Below are positions 57,173 to 64,000 of a DNA stretch of 64,000 nt, piece by piece. Source of the stretch: JBEVOS01 sp044226655 (GTDB lineage: Bacteria > Pseudomonadota > Alphaproteobacteria > Caulobacterales > Aquidulcibacteraceae). The DNA is taken from NCBI GenBank assembly GCA_044226655.1, contig JBGAGO010000002.1, positions 310,001 to 374,000 of the forward strand. The letters are read 5' to 3'. Under the pieces are notes generated by a model that made no database searches, was not told where the DNA came from, and was given only the letters and a program-made list of their open reading frames with translations. The translations under genes and the position numbers were made by a program. The stretch's first letter is position 1. Each line of letters starts with the position of its first letter.

Positions 57173-58461
57173 GCGATCGCGACGCGCTTCTTCCTGGCGC
57201 CAAGCCCGCGCGAGACCGGCGATTGGAAGGCGCGGTGGAATTCGCGCATGCGCGGCGCGATTTCGGTGCGGAAGCGGCTGCCGTTGAACACGCCGTAATG
57301 GCCCACGCCCGGCTGCACGTAATCCTGCTGCATATGGTGCGGGATGTTGATGCAGAGATCGTGCGCGGCCTGGGTCTGCCCGATGCCGGAAATGTCGTCG
57401 TTCTCGCCTTCGACGGTCATCAGCGCGGTGTTGCGGATCGCTTCGGGCTTAATGAGCGCGCCCTCATGGCGGAGCATGCCGCGGGCGAGCTTGTATTCCT
57501 GGAACACGTCGCGGATCGTCTGCAGATAGAATTCTTCGGTGAGATCGAGCACCGAAAGATATTCATCGTAGAATTTGCGGTGCTTCTGCGCGTTGTCGCC
57601 GTCGCCTTCGATCAGGTGCTTGTAGAAATCATAGTGCGCGTCGACATGGCTCGACCAATTCATGCCCATGAACGAGGCCAGCTGCACGAAGCCCGGATAG
57701 ACCCGCCGGAACGCGCCGGGATAGTTCGGCGGCACGGTGTGGATCATGTTCTTTTCGAACCAATCATAGCCGCGCGATTGGGCGAGCTTGTTCGGCGCGG
57801 TGGGCGAGCGGCGCGCATCGATCGGCGAGCCCATGAACGTCATCGTCGCCGGCTGCGCCGCTTCGCCGGCCTCCGCCATGCGCGCGATGGCCGCCAGCAC
57901 GGGCGGGCCGGGCTGGCACACCGCCACGACGTGCACGTCCGGCCCCAGCTGGCGCAGCACGAACTGGATATGATCGATGTAATCATTGAGATCGAACCGG
58001 CCGGCGAAGATCGGCGCCATGCGCGCGTTCTGCCAATCGGTGATGTAGACCTCGTAATTCGGCAGGAACGCTTCGACCGTGCCGCGCAGCAGGGTCGCGT
58101 AATGGCCCGAGAGCGGCGCCACGACCAGCATGATCGGGTCATTGCGCTGACCGCGCGCCTTCACCAGCGCCTGCTCGTCGCGGCGGAAATGGGTGAGATT
58201 GCACCAGGTCGACCGCCAAACGCTTTCGGGCGTGACCGCGACATGCACGCCCTGCACGATGGTTTCCGGCAAATCCCAAGCCGGCTTGGCGTAGCGGCGC
58301 GTGACGGATTCGAAGACGTCGGCCGCCGCGGCCGCGGCCTTGGACATGTCGGATTCCGCGATCGGGTTGAGCGGCGAGCGCAGCGCCATGCCCTGCAGCT
58401 GCGCGACCAGGCGCATCGGCGCCACCGACCACTGGCTCATCTCATAAAGCGAATACAGCAT
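57169..58461 (-). CDS. phaZ: Intracellular polyhydroxyalkanoate depolymerase
   Basis: 430 residues. It degrades PHB granules to 3-hydroxybutyrate. The nucleophile is Cys182 in VAVCQPGPP, the position of Cys183 in the Cupriavidus PhaZ1, with GSPIDARRSPTAPN and ENDDISGIGQTQAAH and the late His in GVGHYGVFNGSRF. It starts MLYSLYEMSQWSVAP, the family's typical N-terminus. It implies the host makes PHB, but no phaC or phaR is nearby. Confidence 0.95.
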   Translation of the reverse strand: MLYSLYEMSQWSVAPMRLVAQLQGMALRSPLNPIAESDMSKAAAAAADVFESVTRRYAKPAWDLPETIVQGVHVAVTPESVWRSTWCNLTHFRRDEQALVKARGQRNDPIMLVVAPLSGHYATLLRGTVEAFLPNYEVYITDWQNARMAPIFAGRFDLNDYIDHIQFVLRQLGPDVHVVAVCQPGPPVLAAIARMAEAGEAAQPATMTFMGSPIDARRSPTAPNKLAQSRGYDWFEKNMIHTVPPNYPGAFRRVYPGFVQLASFMGMNWSSHVDAHYDFYKHLIEGDGDNAQKHRKFYDEYLSVLDLTEEFYLQTIRDVFQEYKLARGMLRHEGALIKPEAIRNTALMTVEGENDDISGIGQTQAAHDLCINIPHHMQQDYVQPGVGHYGVFNGSRFRTEIAPRMREFHRAFQSPVSRGLGARKKRVAIA

Positions 58462-58582
58462 TCAGTCCGCCATTCCGCATTGCAGCATGCCGAAATATAT
58501 AAGGCATGCAACGCTTTCCAACGGCTAAAGACCTGGCTTTCGGCCTATGTCGTTGCGGCGCCGCAATCCCAGGCGCGGCGCT

Positions 58583-59242
58583 TTAAGCGCCCTGCAGCGA
58601 GAGTTTTACGCAGGCCGCGACCTCTTCGGGCGTGGTCTGGACCGTGCGCATGATGCCCTTGAGCCGCCAGGCGCCGTCCAAAATGTAGAGGAACGACGTG
58701 TGGTTGACATTGTAGCCGCCGCCCTCGAGCGGGGCCTTGATGGCGGTCACGCCGAAGCGATCCTCCGCCGCCTGGACCTGGGCGAGACTGCCCGTCAGGC
58801 CCTGGAGGCCATGGGGGAAGCCGTCCGTTTGGGCATAAGCAGCCATTTGGGCGGGGCCATCGCGCTCGGGATCGACCGTTATGAGCGCGCTCTGGTAGCT
58901 GGCGCCGTCGCTGCTCAGCCGCGCCAGCGCCTGCTCCAAGAGGTACATCGTGGTCGGGCAGACGTCGGGGCAATTGGTGAAGCCGAAATAGACCAGCGCC
59001 GGGCGCCCGGCGAAGGCGGCCTGGGTGATCGCCCTGCCCTGCCCGTCGATCAGGTCGATCGGTCCGCCCAGGGTCTCGGGCGGGTGGGTGACGCAGCCCT
59101 GCGGCGGATCGGCCGGCCGCATCAGCGGCAGGGTGACCGCCAGCAGCACGAGCGCGACCGCCCCGGCCGCCAGGGCGAGCGCGGGCAGCACGGCTTTTGT
59201 CAGCGCGCGCCTTGGCTTGGGCGTCGAGGGCGGCGAAACCAT
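58583..59242 (-). CDS. Sco1/SenC/PrrC copper-dependent assembly protein
   Basis: 219 residues from MVSPPSTPKPRRALTKAVLP. A membrane anchor (about 15-40) and a periplasmic thioredoxin-like domain with FGFTNCPDVCP (Cys91 and Cys95) and HTSFLYILDG (His181), the three copper ligands. It delivers copper or redox equivalents to cytochrome c oxidase. In Rhodobacter senC/prrC sits beside regB-regA, as here, although this gene is divergent from regB. Confidence 0.93.
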   Translation of the reverse strand: MVSPPSTPKPRRALTKAVLPALALAAGAVALVLLAVTLPLMRPADPPQGCVTHPPETLGGPIDLIDGQGRAITQAAFAGRPALVYFGFTNCPDVCPTTMYLLEQALARLSSDGASYQSALITVDPERDGPAQMAAYAQTDGFPHGLQGLTGSLAQVQAAEDRFGVTAIKAPLEGGGYNVNHTSFLYILDGAWRLKGIMRTVQTTPEEVAACVKLSLQGA

Positions 59243-59358
59243 TCCCCGATCCGAAGCGGCGCGCCCCTCAAGCGTCAACGCTCCGCGACGCCGCACCCCA
59301 TTGGGGCTAGGACTGCGCAAGCCACGTTCAAGCTGATACCAAGCGCCAAAACAGCGCG

Positions 59359-60681
59359 ATGACCGATCTCGCTCTCCCCATTCCGACGATCCGCGGCGAA
59401 GCGCCGCTGGCCGATCCCAACCGCGTGCGGCTGCGCACGCTGATCCTGCTGCGCTGGCTCGCGGTGGGCGGACAGACGCTGTCGATCCTGTTCGTGCGCT
59501 TCGTGCTGGGCTTCGAATTCCCCTACCTCGCCTGCATGGCGGCGATCGCGGCGAGCGCGCTGGTCAATGTCGGCCTGCTGATCTCCCGCTCGCCGCAAGC
59601 CTTGGTGCGCGATTGGGAAGCGGCGGCGCAATTGGCGTTCGACGTCGTTCAACTGGCCGTGATGCTGGCGCTGACGGGCGGCGTGCAGAACCCGTTCGTC
59701 TTTCTGTTCGTGGCGCCGGTGGCGGTCTCGGCCGCGGTGCTGCGCCCGGTGCTGACGGTCGGGCTCGCCGCGCTCTGCTATGTCGCCATCGCCGCGCTCG
59801 CCCTGTTTCATTACCCGCTGCCCTGGCCGGGCAGTTCCGAGATCAATCTGCCGCAGCTCTACCAAGTCGGCATGACGGTCGCGGTGATGATCTGCCTGCT
59901 GCTGACGAGCGTCTATGCGTGGCGGGTCGCGGCCGAAGAAGAACGCTTGAACCTCGCGCTCGCGGCGGCGGCCTCCGTGCTGGCGCGCGAGCAGCGGCTC
60001 TCGGCGCTGGGCGGGCTCGCCGCCGCCGCCGCGCATGAGCTCGGCACGCCGCTCGCCACCATTCATCTCGTCGCCAAGGAAATGGCGCGCGGCCTGCCCG
60101 CGGATTCGCCGCTGCATGAAGATGCGCAATTGCTGGTGAGCCAGAGCGAACGCTGCCGCGCGATCCTCACGCAATTGTCGTCGCGCAGCGATGATGGCGA
60201 TGCGATGCACGCGCGCGCGCCGCTGCTGGCGCTGATCGAAGAAGCCGCCGCGCCGCATCGCGATCTCGGAACCGAAATCGTGATCGCCGCCGACGCGGGG
60301 GATGCTTCGCCCGCGCCGGAGGTGCGCCGCCTGCCGGAAATTCTGCACGGCCTCGGCGCCATCATCGAAAACGCCGTCGGCTTCGCCAAATCACGCGTCG
60401 ACATCACGGCGCGCTGGACGGCCGATGAGATCGACATCGCCGTGCGCGACGATGGGCCGGGCTTTTCGCCCTCCGTGCTGCCGCGCATCGGCGAGCCTTA
60501 CGTGACCGAACGCGATGAAGGCGATTCCGGCGGGGGCCTCGGCCTCGGCTTTTTCATCGCAAAAACCTTGCTCGAACGCTCGGGCGCGCGCCTCATCGTG
60601 CGCAACCGCACCCCGCCGGCGCACGGCGCCTCCGTGCGCGCGATCTGGCGGCGCGCCGAGATCGAAGCGCCGCCGCTCTAG
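59359..60681 (+). CDS. regB: Redox sensor histidine kinase RegB/PrrB
   Basis: 440 residues. Six membrane helices (about 25-190) contain the quinone-sensing GGVQNPF (107-113). The kinase core has AAAHELGTPLATIHLVAKE with the autophosphorylated His226, and Cys266 in SQSERCRAIL; these match His225 and Cys265 of the Rhodobacter protein by position. ATPase motifs are DDGPGFSPSVLP and GGGLGLGFFIAKTL. It reports aerobic respiratory redox state to RegA, 29 bases downstream. Confidence 0.95.
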   Translation: MTDLALPIPTIRGEAPLADPNRVRLRTLILLRWLAVGGQTLSILFVRFVLGFEFPYLACMAAIAASALVNVGLLISRSPQALVRDWEAAAQLAFDVVQLAVMLALTGGVQNPFVFLFVAPVAVSAAVLRPVLTVGLAALCYVAIAALALFHYPLPWPGSSEINLPQLYQVGMTVAVMICLLLTSVYAWRVAAEEERLNLALAAAASVLAREQRLSALGGLAAAAAHELGTPLATIHLVAKEMARGLPADSPLHEDAQLLVSQSERCRAILTQLSSRSDDGDAMHARAPLLALIEEAAAPHRDLGTEIVIAADAGDASPAPEVRRLPEILHGLGAIIENAVGFAKSRVDITARWTADEIDIAVRDDGPGFSPSVLPRIGEPYVTERDEGDSGGGLGLGFFIAKTLLERSGARLIVRNRTPPAHGASVRAIWRRAEIEAPPL

Positions 60682-60710
60682 ATATTTGATGACCACGAAA
60701 GAGACCGATC

Positions 60711-61280
60711 ATGACGACCGCTGAATCCGAAGTTCAATATCCTCCGCTTCCGGACGGTGATAAGACGCTCCTCTTGCTTGACGACGATGCGGCCTTCCGC
60801 ACCCGCCTCGGCCGCGTGCTGACGCAGCGCGGCTTCACCGTTTCGGCCGTCGCGAGCGTGTCGGAAGCGCTCGAAATCGCCAACGGCAATCCGCCGGCCT
60901 ACGCCGTGCTGGATTTGCGTCTGGAAGACGGTTCGGGCCTGCAAGTGGTCGAGGCGCTGCAGCGCAAGCGCAAGGATTGCCGCGTCGTGATCCTCACCGG
61001 CTATGGCGCGATCGCGACCGCCGTCGCCGCCGTGAAGGCTGGCGCGCTCGATTATCTCGCCAAGCCCGCCGACGCCGACGACATCGTCAAAGCGCTGCTC
61101 GCCCAGCCGAACGACAAGCCCGCCCCGCCAGAAAATCCGATGAGCGCCGATCGCGTGCGCTGGGAGCACATTCAGCGCGTCTACGAATTGTGCGGGCACA
61201 ATGTTTCGGAAACCGCGCGCCGCCTCAACATGCACCGCCGCACGCTGCAGCGCATCCTCGCCAAGCGCGCGCCGAAATGA
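60711..61280 (+). CDS. regA: Response regulator RegA/PrrA
   Basis: 189 residues. The receiver has LLLLDDDAAFR, the phosphoacceptor Asp68 in AVLDLRLEDGSG, and Lys118 in YLAKPAD. The C-terminal Fis-type HTH (VSETARRLNMHRRTLQRILA) binds DNA. With RegB it controls respiration, central carbon and cytochrome genes. It starts 29 bases after regB, so the two form an operon, and ends overlapping the GNAT gene (ATGA). Confidence 0.96.
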   Translation: MTTAESEVQYPPLPDGDKTLLLLDDDAAFRTRLGRVLTQRGFTVSAVASVSEALEIANGNPPAYAVLDLRLEDGSGLQVVEALQRKRKDCRVVILTGYGAIATAVAAVKAGALDYLAKPADADDIVKALLAQPNDKPAPPENPMSADRVRWEHIQRVYELCGHNVSETARRLNMHRRTLQRILAKRAPK

Positions 61281-61783
61281 CGGAGGTCGCTGTAGAGCCG
61301 GCGCAGCGCGCGCATCGCGACGCCATCGCGGCGATGCTGCAGCTCTACATCCACGATTTTTCCGAGCAATGGTTCGATCAAGAGCGCGGCGAGCTCAACG
61401 AAGACGGGATGTTCGATCCCTATTCTTATCTTGACGCCTATTGGGAAGAGGACGGCTGCCTGCCCTTCCTGATCCGCGCGAACGGCAAGCTGGCGGGCTT
61501 TGCGCTGATCAATCGCGATTGGCATTCGGGCCAGAGCGCCGATCACAGCATGGCGGAGTTTTTCGTGGTGCGGAAACATCGGCGCGCGGGCGTCGGCGCC
61601 GCAGCGGCCGCGCATCTGTTCAAAACGCTTCCAGGCGTGTGGGAAGTGGCCGTCGCCGAACGCAACACGCGTGCGCTGTCGTTCTGGGTGCGCGTGATGG
61701 CGCCCTTCTCACCCACACGTCTTGACGGCGATGGCGATCATTGGAGCGGGCCGATCTTCCGGTTTCGCAGCGGGGCGGCATGA
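61277..61783 (+). CDS. GNAT-family N-acetyltransferase
   Basis: 168 residues overlapping the regA stop by ATGA. The GNAT acyl-CoA-binding region is MAEFFVVRKHRRAGVGAAAAAHLF, with R/Q-x-x-G-x-G/A seen as RRAGVG, and a C-terminal segment VAVAERNTRALSFWVRV. It acetylates an unknown substrate, and is coupled into the regBA operon. Confidence 0.85.
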   Translation: MTEVAVEPAQRAHRDAIAAMLQLYIHDFSEQWFDQERGELNEDGMFDPYSYLDAYWEEDGCLPFLIRANGKLAGFALINRDWHSGQSADHSMAEFFVVRKHRRAGVGAAAAAHLFKTLPGVWEVAVAERNTRALSFWVRVMAPFSPTRLDGDGDHWSGPIFRFRSGAA

Positions 61784-62334
61784 TGGAAACGCGGCGATCT
61801 CTGCTGAAACTTACGGGCGGCGCGCTGACGGCCGCGGCGGCGTCGTGCGCGACGGCGCAAGAGCCGCGCTATCCGCGCGTCGCGTTTGTCTTCGAAAGCG
61901 GCGTCGTCTCCGGCATTCTGCGGCCTGACAAAGCGCCGCAGCACGTCGCGCGCTTCACGCAGCTCTGCCGCCAGCATTTCTACGACAATCTCTCGATCGT
62001 GCGCGTCGCGCCCGGCCATGTCGTGCAAGGCGGCGATCCGCTGTTCACCGGCGAAGGCGGCTCGGGCCAGACCATTCCCGCCGAGTTCAACGATCTGCCG
62101 CACATTCGCGGGGCGATCGGCATGGCGCGCGATGAGAATCCGGATTCGGCCGACAGCCAATTTTACATCTGCCTCGCGGACCGCCCGCATCTGAACGGGC
62201 GCTACACAGTCTTCGGCCAGGTCGAGGAAGGCATGCCGATCCTCGACGGCTTCCAACCGGGCGATGCGCCGATGGGCTTCATCTCCGAGCGCGCGCGCCA
62301 GCCGCGCCTGGTGCGCGTGCGCGTGTTCGCCTGA
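61780..62334 (+). CDS. Cyclophilin-type peptidyl-prolyl isomerase with export signal
   Basis: 184 residues overlapping the GNAT stop. An N-terminal signal (RRSLLKLTGGALTAAAASCA, with a twin-arginine-like start) is followed by a cyclophilin domain: HVVQGGDPLFTGEGGSG, IRGAIGMARDENPDSADSQF and YICLADRPHLNGRYTVFG. It catalyses proline isomerisation in the periplasm or on the outer surface of the inner membrane. It is the last gene of the regB operon. Confidence 0.92.
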   Translation: MMETRRSLLKLTGGALTAAAASCATAQEPRYPRVAFVFESGVVSGILRPDKAPQHVARFTQLCRQHFYDNLSIVRVAPGHVVQGGDPLFTGEGGSGQTIPAEFNDLPHIRGAIGMARDENPDSADSQFYICLADRPHLNGRYTVFGQVEEGMPILDGFQPGDAPMGFISERARQPRLVRVRVFA

Positions 62335-62428
62335 TCTTGAATGACCCAATCTTGAATTGGCCGCTGGGAACGCCCAGCTAAGATGCGAGTTTGGCCCTTG
62401 AGGGCCGACTTGCTCTCAGAGAACAGAG

Positions 62429-62890
62429 ATGAGCAGAGCTTTCGTCAAAGAAACCGACGAAGCGCTGGAGCTTTTGCCCGAGCGCCCGATTTCGTCGCAC
62501 CGTAATTTTGTCACCGCCGCTGGCCTCGCCGCGATGGACCGCGAGATCGCGCGCCTGCGCGCCGCGATCGAGGCCGCGCGCCTCAGCGGCGATGAGACCG
62601 CGCTCGCCCGCGCGCAGCGCGATCTGCGTTATTGGGCGGCGCGCCACGCCAGCGCCGAATTGCAACCGATGCCCGCGAACGCCGATGATGTGCGCTTCGG
62701 CGCGGCGGTGACGATCGCCTATGACGATGGCCGCGAAGCCACCTATCGCATCGTCGGCGAAGATGAAGCCGATCCTGCGCAGGGCTCTGTGTCCTACATC
62801 TCGCCGCTGGCGCGCGCGCTGATGGGCAAAGCCATCGGCGATGTCGCGCGCGTGGCCGGGCGCGAGGTGGAGATCGTCGCGATCGGCTGA
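62429..62890 (+). CDS. GreA/GreB-family transcription elongation factor
   Basis: 153 residues starting MSRAFVKETDEALELLPERP. The N-terminal coiled coil contains GLAAMDREIARLRAAIEAAR, and the C-terminal FKBP-like domain has FGAAVTIAYDDGREATYRIV and SYISPLARALMGKAIGDVA. It rescues backtracked RNA polymerase by stimulating transcript cleavage. It is about the family length; assignment to GreA rather than GreB is not firm. Confidence 0.88.
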   Translation: MSRAFVKETDEALELLPERPISSHRNFVTAAGLAAMDREIARLRAAIEAARLSGDETALARAQRDLRYWAARHASAELQPMPANADDVRFGAAVTIAYDDGREATYRIVGEDEADPAQGSVSYISPLARALMGKAIGDVARVAGREVEIVAIG

Positions 62891-62901
62891 AGCGCAAGGC
62901 G

Positions 62902-63057
62902 CACCCATTCCCGGGTCGACGCGAAGCGACGAGCCCGGGACCCATAATCGCAAGCGCCGGCAAAGCGGACGCATCCGGCGACGCTGCCGCTTCGCACGCG
63001 ATGATCGCGCCTATGGGTCCCGGACCGCCGGCTTCGCCGGCGTCCGGGAATGGGTGA
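62902..63057. repeat. Third-family inverted-repeat element before yacG
   Basis: Ends CACCCATTCCCGG and CCGGGAATGGGTG are exact inverses, with an inner pair CGAGCCCGGGACCCATAA and CTATGGGTCCCGGACC. It lies in the gap between the Gre factor and yacG. Confidence 0.7.
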
Positions 63058-63105
63058 GAGGATTCGCAATGCGCGCGCTCGTGAGAGAAAGACGCCGCGG
63101 CCCGC

Positions 63106-63276
63106 TCACCCCTCATCGTCCGACGGCGGCGCATCGTCCTGCGCCGGAATCGCGTAGCCGCCTTTGAGCCAGCGATTGAGATCGACGTCCGCGCAGCGTT
63201 TTGAGCAGAAGGGTTTGTATTTCGGGTCCTGCGGCTTGCCGCAGATGGCGCAGGGTCGCGTTTTGGGTTCGCTCAT
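63106..63276 (-). CDS. yacG: DNA gyrase inhibitor YacG
   Basis: 56 residues. The zinc ribbon reads PCAICGKPQDPKYKPFCSKRC, with two paired cysteines, followed by VDLNRWLKGGYAIP, all standard for YacG. It binds GyrB and inhibits gyrase. The ATG overlaps the stop of the RNase E/G gene (ATGA), the usual neighbour in alphaproteobacteria. Confidence 0.93.
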   Translation of the reverse strand: MSEPKTRPCAICGKPQDPKYKPFCSKRCADVDLNRWLKGGYAIPAQDDAPPSDDEG

Positions 63277-64000
63277 AGCGCCCTCACATCCACGCGCGCG
63301 CGCGGCGCGCCTGGCTTGGCCTCCACGGTGAAGCGCGGGCCGATGATATTCGTCAACGCCGCGCGCCACGGAACGGGCGCGGCTTCCAGCCAGGCGAACA
63401 CATCAGGCGCGAGCTGCGCCGCGATCTTGCGGCCGGTGGAGGCGCGCCCTTCCCGCTCGATCGCGCGCAATGCCTGGAGCGCGATGGTCTCGACCGAGAG
63501 CGCGCCATCGGCGTCGCACAGCAGTTCGTGCAAAGGCGTCTGCATCTGCGCGCGCTGCAGCTCCATCAATCCGAAGCGCGACAGCGGCGCCATGCGCACG
63601 CCCCAGGGATCGCCCGCGAACGCCTCTTTCGCCGCCGCTTCCAGCACGCGCGCATCGGCCTGGCGACGCATGTTGACGAAATCGATCGCGATCACGCCGC
63701 CCAGCCCACGCAGCCGGATCTGGCGCGCCGCTTCGCGCGCCGCAGCGAGGTTGAGATCGAGCGTGAACTTGTCGGCGTCGCCCCCGCCCTGGCGCGCCCC
63801 GGCATCGACATCGATGGCGACGAGCGCAGCCGTGGGCTCGATGGTGAGCGCGCCGCCGCCGGGGATGGGCGCGGTGCGGGCCAGCGCGTCTTCGATGGCC
63901 GCGTCGATCCTGGCGCGCGTGGCGGCGTCCGCCGGTTTGGCGTCATCGAGCGCGATGTCGCTGTCATGCCGGTCGAGCCGTGCGGGCGCCCCGCCCGGAT
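63273..64000 (-). CDS. rng: Ribonuclease E/G family protein (5' part beyond the window)
   Basis: The C-terminal 242 residues or so are visible; the start lies past base 64000. It has the RNase E/G catalytic-core features TAALVAIDVDAG and IRLRGLGGVIAIDFVNMR, the two aspartates there binding Mg2+, and the following LSRFGLMELQRAQM. It processes rRNA and mRNA 5' ends. No Cys zinc-link or long C-terminal scaffold follows, so it looks like the shorter RNase G type. It is followed by yacG. Confidence 0.92.
   Translation of the reverse strand, partial: PGGAPARLDRHDSDIALDDAKPADAATRARIDAAIEDALARTAPIPGGGALTIEPTAALVAIDVDAGARQGGGDADKFTLDLNLAAAREAARQIRLRGLGGVIAIDFVNMRRQADARVLEAAAKEAFAGDPWGVRMAPLSRFGLMELQRAQMQTPLHELLCDADGALSVETIALQALRAIEREGRASTGRKIAAQLAPDVFAWLEAAPVPWRAALTNIIGPRFTVEAKPGAPRARVDVRAL

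Noticed and set aside
58548..58577. Hairpin GCGCCGC/GCGGCGC with TTTAA after the Sco gene
   Set aside because: The T-run is on the plus strand while both neighbouring genes are on the minus strand; it may be chance in GC-rich DNA.

Overview
The window is 64 kb of GC-rich, gene-dense chromosome from an alphaproteobacterium, plausibly Caulobacterales/Hyphomonadaceae-like, although I cannot name the genus. The assignment rests on alphaproteobacterial LexA boxes (GTTC-N7-GTTC) beside ssb and uvrA, a RegB/RegA redox pair next to a Sco/SenC gene, a DUF2794 gene, the mtaB-ftsY-tfoX_C-yciB-ccm order, and an intracellular PHB depolymerase. There are no rRNA genes, intact tRNA genes, CRISPR arrays, recognisable transposases or phage genes. 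Almost everything is core metabolism and housekeeping, interrupted by unusual dispersed inverted-repeat elements.

Layout: 1-3503 (minus) holds a truncated YghU-type GST, a cupin, an alpha-toroid protein, a DUF4253 protein and ssb. 3636-4580 is a compositionally odd gene between ssb and uvrA, with a LexA box on each side. 4748-12367 has uvrA, a nucleotidyltransferase, an aldo/keto reductase, a PhyH dioxygenase, a membrane protein and a GST. 12364-17229 is a leucine operon (leuC, leuD, leuB) interleaved with a VOC-family and an ABM-family gene. 17244-25363 has an HD-domain protein, a membrane-anchored nuclease, dapF, a PIN toxin/antitoxin pair, an S9 peptidase, a cation symporter and oxyR. 25460-27772 is a PAS sensor kinase. 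28150-35624 is a translation and SRP cluster: ffh, chorismate mutase, rpsP, rimM, trmD, rplS, a methyltransferase, mtaB, ftsY and a TfoX_C protein. 35819-40566 has yciB, a NUDIX protein, a MarR regulator and the cytochrome c maturation genes ccmABCDG. 40672-44854 has a DUF4349 lipoprotein, a 478-bp element carrying a DUF559 endonuclease-like gene, and acnA. 45063-51088 includes a DUF1223 protein and a four-gene Gld-type ABC system. 51191-58461 has an SDR, DUF2794, a Bax-inhibitor-1 protein, a class A PBP, a YgjP-type protease, a GFA-family protein and phaZ. 58583-64000 has Sco, regB, regA, a GNAT protein, a cyclophilin, a Gre factor, yacG and the 3' part of an RNase E/G gene.

The most interesting signal is the repeat system. 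Ten copies of a roughly 100-170 bp element with inverted, hairpin-forming C/G-rich ends lie between genes, inside the ccm operon, and in frame inside mtaB. One copy is different: its inverted ends (about 40 bp, 36 of 40 matching) flank one gene, a DUF559/Vsr-like endonuclease with intact acidic residues, whose ribosome binding site lies in the repeat end. I read this as a possible autonomous unit of which the other copies are non-autonomous, MITE-like relatives. A second palindrome family is inserted in frame in trmD and between two other genes, and a third lies before yacG.
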